The notes below the pieces were generated by a model. That model was not told where the DNA came from, did not search any database, and saw nothing but the letters and a program-made list of their open reading frames with translations. Made by a program: the position numbers and the translations under genes. Shown in pieces: positions 53,207-62,095 of a stretch of 64,000 nucleotides of DNA (positions are counted from its first letter, which is position 1; every line of letters begins with the position of its first letter). Source of the DNA: Hoeflea ulvae (GTDB taxonomy: Bacteria; Pseudomonadota; Alphaproteobacteria; Rhizobiales; Rhizobiaceae); NCBI RefSeq assembly GCF_026619435.1, contig NZ_JAOVZQ010000002.1:62001-126000 (forward strand), written 5' to 3'.

Positions 53207-54088
53207 ATGACAAACATCAGCCCCCCTGCTGGCGACAGTCGATCGCTTCTGACCCTGTTGCGTATCAAGAGCCCGCAGACGCGGGTTGGATACGGCGTGC
53301 CGGCCGGATCGGCGTGCCTGGTGCTGTTGTTCGCGGGCAGATTCAACGTGACGCTGGTGCCTGAAATGCCCGAAGAGGCCCAACAGTCCGAAGCACCCCG
53401 GCTGGTCTGGATCCCTGCCGGCAAGGCTGCCGAACTCACAGCCGAGGCAGGCTCCAGAGGCATCATCATGCTTGCACCCCAGCAGACCCTGGTCCGCGCC
53501 TTGCCCGAAAGCCTGCTTGCCGACCGGATGGGGATCGTCCTCAAGCAGGCCCTGTCGCAACCGCTCGGCGCAAATGACGCGATCATGCCATTGGTGGAGG
53601 GAATAGCCGCAGAAAAACAGACCAGTGGTCCAGGCAGTTTCGAAGCCATGGAACATTACGTCGGCTTGATCCTGTTGCACCTTTGGCGCTTGCTTGGCGC
53701 AAACCTGGTCTCTCACGAGCGTTCGCCGCAGGGGCTTGCCGAACGCTTCCTCATGCTCGCCGGCGTGCACAAGCATCAACACTGGACGGTCGAGGATTAC
53801 GCCCGTGCATTGGGCACCAAACGGGACCGGCTGGGTGTGGCGGTCAGGCGCGCGACCGGTTTGTCCCCGCAAGCCTATCTGCACCGCGAGATCATGCGCG
53901 ATGCCTGCGAGCTGCTTGCCAGCACCGGATTTCCCGTCAGCCAGATCGGCTTCCGGCTCGGCTTTGTCGATCCGGCCTACTTCAACCGCTTCTTCACCCG
54001 GCAATCCGGGCAGAGCCCCGGCAAGTACCGCCATGTCCTGCGCCACCGGCGCGAGCAGGGTGACCGCACCTATGCAGCCTGGCCATGA
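53207..54088 (+). CDS. AraC-family transcriptional regulator
   Basis: 293 residues from MTNISPPAGD; an ATG six codons upstream is possible, and the longer frame further upstream overlaps the promoter region. The C-terminal double helix-turn-helix is clear: WTVEDYARALGTKRDRLGVA, then PVSQIGFRLGFVDPAYFNRF followed by QSPGKYR. The N-terminal ~190 residues are a cupin-like sensing domain (ACLVLLFAGRFNVTLVP; RLVWIPAGKAAELTAE). Divergent from the third Liv operon across ~195 bp, which makes it the likely regulator of that operon. Confidence 0.9.
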   Translation: MTNISPPAGDSRSLLTLLRIKSPQTRVGYGVPAGSACLVLLFAGRFNVTLVPEMPEEAQQSEAPRLVWIPAGKAAELTAEAGSRGIIMLAPQQTLVRALPESLLADRMGIVLKQALSQPLGANDAIMPLVEGIAAEKQTSGPGSFEAMEHYVGLILLHLWRLLGANLVSHERSPQGLAERFLMLAGVHKHQHWTVEDYARALGTKRDRLGVAVRRATGLSPQAYLHREIMRDACELLASTGFPVSQIGFRLGFVDPAYFNRFFTRQSGQSPGKYRHVLRHRREQGDRTYAAWP

Positions 54089-54326
54089 GATGTTTCAAAC
54101 ATTCTGCAACTGCCGCCGGGTTTTCGGCTTGAAGAGCGGCCTATTGGCTGGGCGCCGGCAGTGGCGGCCGGGAGCGTCGAAGCCGGAAAAACCACTGCAG
54201 ATGTCCGGGTGTGAATTTCAACGCCATCAAGTCCCCAAACGCGTCATGAAGTCCTTGAGCGCTTTTCCGAAAACGCGCGGCCAGGTGGACTTCCTGAAGC
54301 TGCCCCGAGTTCATCTTTCAGCGATT

Positions 54327-55169
54327 TCAATCACCTGCCTTCAAGGGCCGGGTGATCGCCATTACAAGGGTTTGCACCAGTGCAATGGCGCCCGAAATCG
54401 GCTGCAGCTGGGTGGCGGTGTCGGCGCCGAGCAGCAACGCGACTTCCGCGTAGGTCGCCAAGGGGCTTTCGGCGCTGTCGGTCATCGCGACGATCCGACG
54501 GCCTGAGACATGGGCATCGAGCACAGCGTCAACCACCGGCTGGGAGTAGGGCGGAAAGGCGATGGCAAAGAGCACGTCATCGGGCTTTATGGTGGCGATC
54601 TGGGGGCCGGCCATGCCGCCTGAGAAATCCAGCGACGAACAGGCCTTTTCACCGCGGATCATGCCGTAGGTGAAATACTCAGCGATCGGGCGTGAGCGCC
54701 TGAGGCCGGCAACATAGACGTGCCCGGCCTGGCGCATCATCTGGATTGCGTGGTTGAGAGCCTCGGTATCGCACTCGCGCGCCAATCGCTCAATCGCTTC
54801 CATGTGAGCCTGCAGGCAAGCATCAAAAATGGTGCGCGTGTCGGGCGGCGCAGCCGCTTCATCGCGGGCCAGGACTTCGTTGCGGACATTGACCTGGCCC
54901 TCGATCAGACGCTGCCTGAACACCCGCTGAAGATCAGAGAACCCGGAATAGCCGAGTTCCTTGGCGAAGCGGATCAGCGTGGAAGGCTGGATTCCAAGCT
55001 CGGCCGCGATGACTGGCGTGGTGTTGAGGGCAAACGCGTTGGTTTCCTCGAGCGAGGCACGTGCGATGCGTTGAAGATGAGGGCTAAGTGTTGGAAATCG
55101 ATCCCGAATTCGCTGCCTCAGGGCATCGAATGTTTCAGTGCTTTGAGACAAGGACGGCTCTCTTTTCAT
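54327..55169 (-). CDS. RpiR-family regulator (HTH plus SIS domain)
   Basis: 280 residues from MKREPSLSQS, after GGGGA. The N-terminal RpiR helix-turn-helix has ASLEETNAFALNTTPVIAAE and GIQPSTLIRFAKELGYSGFS. From ~125 a SIS sugar-phosphate-binding domain follows (VYVAGLRRSRPIAEYFTYGM; PDDVLFAIAFPPYSQPVVDA). RpiR regulators usually sense phosphorylated sugars or sugar acids. Divergent from the fourth Liv operon and its sugar-acid genes, which it probably controls through the nearby dyad. Confidence 0.93.
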   Translation of the reverse strand: MKREPSLSQSTETFDALRQRIRDRFPTLSPHLQRIARASLEETNAFALNTTPVIAAELGIQPSTLIRFAKELGYSGFSDLQRVFRQRLIEGQVNVRNEVLARDEAAAPPDTRTIFDACLQAHMEAIERLARECDTEALNHAIQMMRQAGHVYVAGLRRSRPIAEYFTYGMIRGEKACSSLDFSGGMAGPQIATIKPDDVLFAIAFPPYSQPVVDAVLDAHVSGRRIVAMTDSAESPLATYAEVALLLGADTATQLQPISGAIALVQTLVMAITRPLKAGD

Positions 55170-55214
55170 GTTCATCCCCGACCACATAGCACGAAATTCG
55201 AGGTGCGAAAATGC

Positions 55215-55231
55215 TTTCGAACTATTCGAAA
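55215..55231. promoter_or_regulatory. Candidate RpiR operator dyad
   Basis: TTTCGAACTATTCGAAA, perfect 7-bp arms around CTA, in the gap between rpiR and the binding-protein gene. A second near-dyad GAAAATATATTTC overlaps its right edge, and a TTGACG box (55241-55246) follows, with TAACAC 17 bp later as a possible promoter for the Liv operon. Confidence 0.55.
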
Positions 55232-55356
55232 ATATATTTCTTGACGATGATTGAAAATATTTTTAACACTAATGACAAGGTTTTCTATTTCTCGGGGAGG
55301 GTCTCGGAAGACCTTGTTTCGCCCGTCAGGAGCGGGCTCGTTTTTGGGAGGAAATA

Positions 55357-56646
55357 ATGTCCAATTCGAAATTTACGCGCCGGGGTGTGCTGCGTACGGT
55401 CGCAGCAGCCGGCGGGCTCACCGCATTTTACGGGCCATGGCACCATAATCGCGTTTACGCGCAGGCGACCGACAAACCGATCCGCATCGGGCTCACCTCG
55501 GACGCCAGCGGGCAATATGCCAATTCAGGCGCTTCCGACCGTCGCGGCATGCTGATGGCCGTGGCCGAAGCCAATGCGGCAGGCGGCGTTCTCGGGCGCC
55601 AGATCGAGACGACACATCTCGACACCGAGACAACCGCTGCGACGGGGAGCCGTGTGGCGGAGCGGATGATCACCCGCGAGGAGTGCGGCTTTCTTGTCGG
55701 TGCTGTCAGCTCGGGCGTGGCCAATGCGATCAGCCAGGTGGCGCAGCGCTATGGCGTGATTTACCTCAACACCAACTCGTCCTCGCCGACGGAATCGGGT
55801 GAAAACTGCCATCGGGTGAAGTTCGTCTGGGATGGCAACGGCGCCAATTTCTCCAAAGCATCCATCAAGAACTCGATCGATGCCTATGGCGGCGATTTCA
55901 TGCTGCTGACCAATGACTATGTCTGGGGACATGACACGGCGCGCGCCACCCGCGCATTGATTGACCAGTATGGCGGCTCCGTCAGTGACGAGATCCTCGT
56001 GCCTCAGGGAACACGCGACTTCACCGCAGCTTTGCTGAAAATTCAGCAGGCCAACCCGAATGTGGTTGCGGCTGCGGTTGGCGGTGATGACCAGATCGCG
56101 CTGCGCCAGCAGGTGGCGCAGCTCGGCATGGGTGACAAGATCGCCTGGATCAACAACCAGCAGGACTGGCCCGATATCTACGGCCTGCCTGCCGACAACC
56201 TGTTCGGTGTGTTCGGGACGACCTGGTACTACAAGCTGGACCTGCCGGGGGTGAAGGATTTCGTCGGCCGTTATCAGGCGATGTATCCCGAAACCTCGAT
56301 GCGCGTTCCCGGCAATGTCTTCTACAATGGCTACATGGCGACGAAGAACCTGATCTCAGCCATCGAGCGGGCCGGCACCACAAACAACATCGCCGTGATC
56401 AAGCAGCTTGAAGGTCATGTGATGTCTGCGGAAAGCCGGATGCAGCACCATGATGCGGTGATCGATCCGAACACCCATCAGGTGCAGCAGTCGATCTACC
56501 TGGCAACAGGCAATACCGCACCGACGGAAGAGGATGATATCTTCAAGATCCTGACCAGTTCCGCGCCTGAAGATGTGCGTGACGAGGACAGTCTCGGCAG
56601 TTGCAAGCTGGAAAGCTACGACGACACGCCGACCTTCGACGCCTGA
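55357..56646 (+). CDS. Periplasmic substrate-binding protein, probable Tat substrate
   Basis: 429 residues. The N-terminus has a twin-arginine motif (FTRRGVLRTVAAAGGL) and a cut site near RVYAQA, then TDKPIRIGLTSDASGQYANS. Type I binding-protein features: VGAVSSGVANAISQVAQRYG and LLTNDYVWGHDTARATRALI. GGGAGGAAATA precedes the ATG. This subfamily is close to amide/urea-type Liv binding proteins, but the operon encodes sugar-acid enzymes, so the ligand may be a sugar derivative (inference). Confidence 0.91.
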   Translation: MSNSKFTRRGVLRTVAAAGGLTAFYGPWHHNRVYAQATDKPIRIGLTSDASGQYANSGASDRRGMLMAVAEANAAGGVLGRQIETTHLDTETTAATGSRVAERMITREECGFLVGAVSSGVANAISQVAQRYGVIYLNTNSSSPTESGENCHRVKFVWDGNGANFSKASIKNSIDAYGGDFMLLTNDYVWGHDTARATRALIDQYGGSVSDEILVPQGTRDFTAALLKIQQANPNVVAAAVGGDDQIALRQQVAQLGMGDKIAWINNQQDWPDIYGLPADNLFGVFGTTWYYKLDLPGVKDFVGRYQAMYPETSMRVPGNVFYNGYMATKNLISAIERAGTTNNIAVIKQLEGHVMSAESRMQHHDAVIDPNTHQVQQSIYLATGNTAPTEEDDIFKILTSSAPEDVRDEDSLGSCKLESYDDTPTFDA

Positions 56647-56659
56647 CGCGGCGGAAAAT

Positions 56660-56706
56660 TGCGTGGCCGGGCGATGGGCCGGCAGACTGTCCGGCCCGGC
56701 CACGCA
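56660..56706 (+). terminator. GC-rich hairpin after solute-binding-protein gene
   Basis: A perfect 13-bp stem (TGCGTGGCCGGGC with GCCCGGCCACGCA) enclosing a second, nested GGGCCGG/CCGGCC pairing, 13 bp after the binding-protein stop, followed by TTGTTTC. Likely partial terminator or 3'-stabilising element. Confidence 0.7.
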
Positions 56707-56747
56707 TTGTTTCACCCTCCTGCCGTTACAGGCACAAGAGGATCTCG

Positions 56748-57668
56748 ATGATCGAACTCATTCCCCACATACTCAACGGGCTCACACTCGGGCTCTTGTT
56801 TGCCCTGATTGCGCTCGGCTTCACGCTGATCGTCGGCGTGATGGAGGTTATCAACCTCGCCCATGGCGCATTGTTCGCGCTCGGCGCCTATTTCGCCATG
56901 ACGACCATCGGCGGCGGCTGGTTCGGGTCCAGTGCGTTTGGCGTCTGGTGGGGAGACCTGCCGATCGCCACACGCTATGCAATAGGGGTTGTCGTTGGCC
57001 CGTTCCTTGCGGCCTTTGCCGGCATGGTGCTGGAGCTTTGCCTGCGCCCGACCTACGGAAAGCCACAGCTTTACGGTCTGCTTCTCACCTTTGGCGCAGC
57101 ACTTGTGATTGAAGAGCTGATCCGCCTTGCCTGGGGCACGGGTGAGCAAAGTCTGACTGTTCCGCGCGCCATCAACGGCGCATTCTTCATGGGCGGACTG
57201 ATCTTTTCGACCTACAAATTCTTTGCCGCGGGTTTTGCGATCCTCGCCATCGGACTGGTCTGGCTGTTTCTCGAGCGGACACCTTATGGCGCCACGATCA
57301 AGGCTGGTGCTCATGACAGCGAGATGGTCCGCGCGCTTGGTTATGATCTGTCGAAGCTGCGGCTGCTGGTGTTCGGCTTCGGCGCAGCGCTTGCCGCACT
57401 TGCCGGGGTCGTCATGGCGCCGATCTGGGGTCTGCGGCCGCATATCGGTGTCGACGTCATCATTCCGGCCTTTCTGATTATCGTCATGGGCGGGGTCGGC
57501 AGCTTCTGGGGCGCAGTCATCGCCGCGATCCTTGTCGGACTGTCGGTTGGCATCACCGGCGCCTATGCGCCCGCCTGGTCGATGCTGTCGATGTATCTGC
57601 TGTTGATTGCCATCCTCGGTTTCCGTGCCCGCGGGCTCCTGGGCCGCAAATCCGCCCTGGAGAACTAG
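56748..57668 (+). CDS. LivH-type ABC transporter permease
   Basis: 306 residues from MIELIPHILN after AAGAGG; the longer frame runs back into the binding-protein gene and is rejected. Features: GFTLIVGVMEVINLAHGALF, coupling region LERTPYGATIKAGAHDSEMV, and IIVMGGVGSFWGAVIAAILV near the C-terminus. Confidence 0.93.
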   Translation: MIELIPHILNGLTLGLLFALIALGFTLIVGVMEVINLAHGALFALGAYFAMTTIGGGWFGSSAFGVWWGDLPIATRYAIGVVVGPFLAAFAGMVLELCLRPTYGKPQLYGLLLTFGAALVIEELIRLAWGTGEQSLTVPRAINGAFFMGGLIFSTYKFFAAGFAILAIGLVWLFLERTPYGATIKAGAHDSEMVRALGYDLSKLRLLVFGFGAALAALAGVVMAPIWGLRPHIGVDVIIPAFLIIVMGGVGSFWGAVIAAILVGLSVGITGAYAPAWSMLSMYLLLIAILGFRARGLLGRKSALEN

Positions 57669-57671
57669 CCG

Positions 57672-58715
57672 ATGCGCATGATCACTCTCAGCGATATTCC
57701 CGCCCGTGGCGGGTCACCCATGACCCCGGCGTTTGGCCTGTTCATGGTCGCACTTGCCACCGCCCCTTTCTGGCTGCCGGCCGTCGGGCTTTACCAGTAT
57801 CTGGGAATCGAGGTCGCGATCTGGCTGATCTTCGCGCTCGGGTTCAATCTGCTGTTTGGCTATATCGGACTGCATTCCTTCGGCCATGGCGCCTATCTCG
57901 GCATTGGGGCCTATGCCTTCGGGCTGTTCCAGCAGGAAGTCACGGTCAGCCTCTGGGGCGGGCTTCTGGCCGCCATTCTGGCGGCGTCTTTCGCCGCGGC
58001 AATCGTCGGTGTGTTCCTGTCGCATCGCCGCGGCATCTATTATGCGCTGATGACCATCGGCTTCGGCCAGATTTTTTGGTTCAGCGCCATCAAGCTGCAT
58101 GGGATCACCGGCGGAGAGGACGGTCTGCTGGGCATTCCGCGTCCCGATTTTGTGCTCGGACCGATCCGCTTCAGCCTTGCTGACAATGTTTCGCTGTACT
58201 GGTTCGTCGCCGGGATCCTCGCAATCGTCACAGTTGTGCTGTGGCGGCTGGTCAACGCTCCGTTCGGGCGAGTGCTGCAGGCGATCCGGCAGAACGAAAC
58301 CCGCGCGCGCTTTGTCGGCTATGATGTCTGGCTGATCAAATGGCTGACCTTCACCCTGTCCGCAGGCTTTGCCGGTCTCGCGGGTGGGCTGTTCTCGATG
58401 GCCCAGGAAGGCGCCTATCCGGACGTCATGAGCCTGCACCAATCCGGCCTGATCGTGATGATGGTGCTTGTGGGTGGTGGTCTGGTCAGTTTCTGGGGGC
58501 CGGTGCTTGGCGTGATCCTGTATTTCGTCGCCCGCGACATTATCGGCGGCATCACCGAGACCTGGCTGTTGTGGTTCGGCCTGATGTTCATGCTCATGGT
58601 CATGACCCGCCCCGAGGGGCTCGCCGGACTCATTCATGTCATTCGCTTGCGGCTTGGCAATGTGCCTGCACAAGTTTCCGCTCCGGGCATTGCCGCAAGC
58701 CGGAAGGAGGCCTGA
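57672..58715 (+). CDS. LivM-type ABC transporter permease
   Basis: 347 residues. GFNLLFGYIGLHSFGHGAYL, the TGGEDGLLGIPRPDFVLG loop, coupling helix APFGRVLQAIRQNETRARFVG and MVLVGGGLVSFWGPVLGVIL. An extended ~35-residue N-terminus precedes the first span. Starts 3 bp after the LivH-type stop. Confidence 0.93.
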   Translation: MRMITLSDIPARGGSPMTPAFGLFMVALATAPFWLPAVGLYQYLGIEVAIWLIFALGFNLLFGYIGLHSFGHGAYLGIGAYAFGLFQQEVTVSLWGGLLAAILAASFAAAIVGVFLSHRRGIYYALMTIGFGQIFWFSAIKLHGITGGEDGLLGIPRPDFVLGPIRFSLADNVSLYWFVAGILAIVTVVLWRLVNAPFGRVLQAIRQNETRARFVGYDVWLIKWLTFTLSAGFAGLAGGLFSMAQEGAYPDVMSLHQSGLIVMMVLVGGGLVSFWGPVLGVILYFVARDIIGGITETWLLWFGLMFMLMVMTRPEGLAGLIHVIRLRLGNVPAQVSAPGIAASRKEA

Positions 58716-58717
58716 GC

Positions 58718-59461
58718 ATGGCGCTGTTTACCGCAGAAAACCTTCGCAAACGCTTTGGTGCCCGTGTGGTTCTGGAAAACATCAGCCTGTCCATCGAGGA
58801 AGGCAGCGTCCACGGCATCATGGGTCCGAACGGCGCCGGGAAAACAACCTGTTTCCACGTGCTGACCGGCCATCACAAGCCCGATGGCGGACGCATCACC
58901 TTCGAAGGGCGGGACATCACCGGCAAGAAGCCGCACCAGATCGCACGGCTCGGCATCTCGCGCTCATTCCAGATCATGAACCTGTTCGATGACACCGTCG
59001 TGATCGAGAATGTCATCCTGGCGCTGAAGGAGTTTCGCGAACACGGGCTCAACCCGTTGCGCGATGTCTTCAGCAACACAAGGCTGATCGAGCATGCCAT
59101 GGCGGTGCTGGATCAGGTTGGCCTTGTCCACCGGGCCTGGGAAAAGGCGGCGGAGCTTCCCTATGGCGAGCGCCGGGCGCTTGAGATTGCCGTGGCGCTG
59201 GCGCCGGAACCGCGCATCGTGTTTCTCGATGAACCGACATCCGGGCTGGGCAGCGATGCCACGCAGGCGCTGGCGGCTTTGATCCGCAAACTTCGCGCCC
59301 GCTACACCATCGTGCTGATCGAGCACGACATGCGCTTCCTGTTTGATCTTGCAGACCGGATCTCGGTGATTCACTGGGGCCAGGTCATCGACGAAAACAC
59401 CCCGGCCAGGTTGCAAGCCAACAAATGGGTGGCGCGCTCTGCATTGGGGGAGGTGGCCTGA
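58718..59461 (+). CDS. LivG-type ABC transporter ATP-binding protein
   Basis: 247 residues from MALFTAENLRK after AAGGAGG; the longer upstream frame is an overlap with LivM. Walker A GPNGAGKTTCFHVLTG, signature LPYGERRALEIAVALAPEP, Walker B IVFLDEPTSGLGS, H-loop LIEHDMRF. Stop overlaps the next start (TGATG). Confidence 0.93.
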   Translation: MALFTAENLRKRFGARVVLENISLSIEEGSVHGIMGPNGAGKTTCFHVLTGHHKPDGGRITFEGRDITGKKPHQIARLGISRSFQIMNLFDDTVVIENVILALKEFREHGLNPLRDVFSNTRLIEHAMAVLDQVGLVHRAWEKAAELPYGERRALEIAVALAPEPRIVFLDEPTSGLGSDATQALAALIRKLRARYTIVLIEHDMRFLFDLADRISVIHWGQVIDENTPARLQANKWVARSALGEVA

Positions 59462-60156
59462 TGCTGCAAGTTGACAATATCGAAACATTTTACGGTGAGA
59501 CGCAGGCGCTGTTCGGTGCCAGCATTGAGGTCGGCGAAGCCGAAGTTGTCACATTGCTGGGCCCCAACGGCGCCGGCAAGACCACCACGATCCGCTCGAT
59601 CCTGGGGCTGTCGCAGCCACGCTCCGGTCGTGTCAGCTTTGACGGACACGAGCTGACCCATATGCCCACCCACAAGATATCGCGCCTCGGGATCTCCTGG
59701 GTGCCCGATGACCGTCGCGTGTTTCCGTCGCTCAATGGCAAGCGCAATCTGGCGCTCGGCACCCGCAAGACCCGGTTCCGCAGTTGGACCGAGGACGAGG
59801 TGATCGAGATCTTTCCGGCGCTGGAGCATCTGCTCAGCCGCGAATGCGAGAACATGTCGGGCGGTGAATTGCAGATGGTTGCGATCAGCCGGGCGCTGCT
59901 GGGCTCGCCCGGACTGGTGCTGCTGGATGAACCGAGCCAGGGCCTCGCCCCGAAAATCGTGCAGGACGTGATGCGGACCGTCACCCGGCTGAAGGCTGCG
60001 GGCATTTCAAGCCTGATCGTCGAGCAGAATGCGTTGGCCGCGCTGGAAGTGTCCGACCGGGTCTATGTGATGGATCGCGGGCGGATCCTGCATGAAGGCC
60101 AAGCACAAGAGCTTCTCGACAACGCGCCGATGCGCCGACGCCTGATAGGGATGTGA
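59461..60156 (+). CDS. LivF-type ABC transporter ATP-binding protein
   Basis: 231 residues from MLQVDNIETFYG. Walker A GPNGAGKTTTIRSILG, signature MSGGELQMVAISRALLGSP, Walker B LVLLDEPSQGLAP, and VEQNALA in the switch position. With the LivG-type protein it makes a complete ATPase pair, so the third ATPase gene that follows is not needed for a normal importer. Confidence 0.93.
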   Translation: MLQVDNIETFYGETQALFGASIEVGEAEVVTLLGPNGAGKTTTIRSILGLSQPRSGRVSFDGHELTHMPTHKISRLGISWVPDDRRVFPSLNGKRNLALGTRKTRFRSWTEDEVIEIFPALEHLLSRECENMSGGELQMVAISRALLGSPGLVLLDEPSQGLAPKIVQDVMRTVTRLKAAGISSLIVEQNALAALEVSDRVYVMDRGRILHEGQAQELLDNAPMRRRLIGM

Positions 60157-60160
60157 AGAG

Positions 60161-60784
60161 ATGACCGCGATGCTGGACGTCAAGAACCTGGAAAAAATCT
60201 ACACCAAAAGCCGGTTTGACCGGACGCCGACATTCCGGCTGACGGCGGACTTTACCGTCGAGAATCCGGGCATTGTCGGCATGATGGGGCCGAACGGATC
60301 AGGCAAGACCACCCTGTTCGAGCTGATCACCGGCTCCAATGCGCCGACATCCGGGGAGATCAGGGTTGCGGGCCGCAACATTCACAAGGTGCGCACCGAT
60401 CAGCGCGACCGGCTGGCGATCCACTATCACCAATCCTACCAGGTCCGGCATTTCCGCTCATTCAAGCCCAATATGCTGATGCAACAGGCAGGGTCGGATT
60501 ATCCGATGCTGCATCTTTTCGATGAGCCACAGTTCAACACCCAGGACGGCTATATCGGCTTCATGCTCGATTTCTTCCGGCGTCTGCGTGACGAGGGCCG
60601 GCTGGTGTTTCTCTGCGTTCATCCCAATGAGCGGTTTCATCTCGAGATTGTCGAAGAGATTTGCGAGAGCTTCGTGTTCGTCAACAAGGGCAGCGTGACG
60701 CCTCTGCCGGACTACGCCTCGCTGATTTCTCATGATCCGGCCCGGGCCTATCTGGGCGATTTGCTGACGGAGTGCGCAGCATGA
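60161..60784 (+). CDS. Short ABC-type ATPase lacking the signature motif
   Basis: 207 residues. Walker A GPNGSGKTTLFELITG (residues 43-58), a Q-loop-like HYHQSYQ (88-94), Walker B MLHLFDEP (116-123) and an H-loop His at 154 (CVHPNER). The ~60-70 residue helical subdomain with LSGGQ, normally between Q-loop and Walker B, is missing: only about 20 residues lie between them, and the total is 30-40 shorter than its neighbours. No frameshift is visible; the frame is open and is coupled to its neighbours by a 4-bp gap before it and an ATGA overlap after it. It may be a regulatory or non-transport ATPase, or a domain-deleted paralogue. Function unknown. Confidence 0.85.
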   Translation: MTAMLDVKNLEKIYTKSRFDRTPTFRLTADFTVENPGIVGMMGPNGSGKTTLFELITGSNAPTSGEIRVAGRNIHKVRTDQRDRLAIHYHQSYQVRHFRSFKPNMLMQQAGSDYPMLHLFDEPQFNTQDGYIGFMLDFFRRLRDEGRLVFLCVHPNERFHLEIVEEICESFVFVNKGSVTPLPDYASLISHDPARAYLGDLLTECAA

Positions 60785-61101
60785 GCACAGTGTTTCACAA
60801 AGGAGCCTATGGGCTGCCGGTTTCCCAAGGCGATGTCATCGCGGATTTTCCGGGGTTTTCCTTTGGCGTTTTCCGCGATCCCGCCGGACAGGTCTGGGCC
60901 GATTTCACCCATGACACCGATGAATTCGTCGTCGTGGCCGAAGGAGAGGTGGAGATCGAGGTCGCCGGAGAGGTGGCCCAATGTGGCGCGGGCGATCTGG
61001 TGAAGATCCCGGCCGGGGCCGTTCACAGTCTGCGGACGTCGATGAGCGGCGGCAGCGTCTGGTTTTACGGCTATGGCCGGTTTGGAGGCAATGATGGCTG
61101 A
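60781..61101 (+). CDS. Small cupin-domain protein
   Basis: 106 residues, one cupin domain. Motif 1 is FTHDTDEFVVVAEGEVEIEV (His and Glu ligands) and motif 2 GDLVKIPAGAVHSLRT (second His). It overlaps the ATPase stop (ATGA) and the following Gfo/Idh/MocA gene by 8 bp. Such proteins bind a metal and act as sugar isomerases, epimerases or small-molecule sensors. Its exact role here is unknown. Confidence 0.88.
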   Translation: MSTVFHKGAYGLPVSQGDVIADFPGFSFGVFRDPAGQVWADFTHDTDEFVVVAEGEVEIEVAGEVAQCGAGDLVKIPAGAVHSLRTSMSGGSVWFYGYGRFGGNDG

Positions 61102-62095
61102 GCGCTTGCGTGTTGCACTGGTGGGATGCGGGCTCATCAGCCTGTATCATCTGAGGGCCTGGCAGGCAGCCGGCGCCGAGATCATAGCACTCTGCGATAT
61201 CGACATGGAAAAGGCAAAAATCCGCGGGGCAGAGTTCGGTGTCACGCGTCTGCACAGTGACGCGGCCGAGATGTTCGCACAGGGCGGATTTGCCGTGGTC
61301 GACATCGCCGCTTCGGTCGGAGCCCATGCGCCGGTTGCGCGGCTGGCGGCAGATCATGGCGTCCACATCATGTGCCAGAAGCCGCTGACCGAAACGGTTG
61401 CTGAAGCCGAAGAGCTGATCGCCTATGTCGGTGACCGGGTGCGCTTCATGGTGCATGAAAATTACCGTTTCCGGCCGCATTACATGACCGTGCGGCGCTG
61501 GATCGCGGAGGATCGCATCGGCACAGTCCGGCATGCGCAGATTTCCTGCCGTGGGTCCGGTCTGTGCGCGCGGGACGGCGATGTACCCTTCCTGATCGAA
61601 CGCCAGCCATACCTGTCTGGCTTCCGCCGCAATCTGGTTTTCGAAACGATGATCCACCATCTCGATGTGTTGCGCTGTCTCTGCGGGCCGCTGAAAGTGG
61701 TCTCGGCGCGGCTCAACCGTCTGGCCGACGGGTTGCCCGGCGAGGACACGGCGGCGATCCTGCTCGAAGGGAAAGACGGGTTTATTGCAACTGCGGACGG
61801 TTGCCTTGTCGCGCCCGGTTATCCGCTGCTGCATGGCGACCGCCTCGAGGTGATCGGCAGCAAGGGCACCATCGTGATGGAGCTGAACAGGACCTACCTG
61901 GTGGGAGCCGAAGACGCTGCCGAGGAGGTGGACCTGCTGGGCCGCTATCAGGAGTGCTTTGACACGGTGATGGTGGGCTTCGTGCAGGGGCTGCGCGAGG
62001 AAACAGCATTCGAGACCGATCGTCTCGACAATCTTGAAACATTGCGGCTCATGGAAAGTGTCTATCAGGCTGCAGGCTTGGAGATCACAGCATGA
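61094..62095 (+). CDS. Gfo/Idh/MocA-family NAD(P)-dependent oxidoreductase
   Basis: 333 residues; of two adjacent ATGs the second has the better spacing from GGAGG. N-terminal Rossmann motif VALVGCGLISLYHLRAWQAAG, then MCQKPLTETVAEAEEL (QKP in place of the usual EKP) and the substrate-domain block MVHENYRFRPHY. The family oxidises or reduces sugars, inositols or their derivatives. Stop overlaps the SDR start (ATGA), part of the fourth Liv operon. Confidence 0.92.
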   Translation: MAERLRVALVGCGLISLYHLRAWQAAGAEIIALCDIDMEKAKIRGAEFGVTRLHSDAAEMFAQGGFAVVDIAASVGAHAPVARLAADHGVHIMCQKPLTETVAEAEELIAYVGDRVRFMVHENYRFRPHYMTVRRWIAEDRIGTVRHAQISCRGSGLCARDGDVPFLIERQPYLSGFRRNLVFETMIHHLDVLRCLCGPLKVVSARLNRLADGLPGEDTAAILLEGKDGFIATADGCLVAPGYPLLHGDRLEVIGSKGTIVMELNRTYLVGAEDAAEEVDLLGRYQECFDTVMVGFVQGLREETAFETDRLDNLETLRLMESVYQAAGLEITA

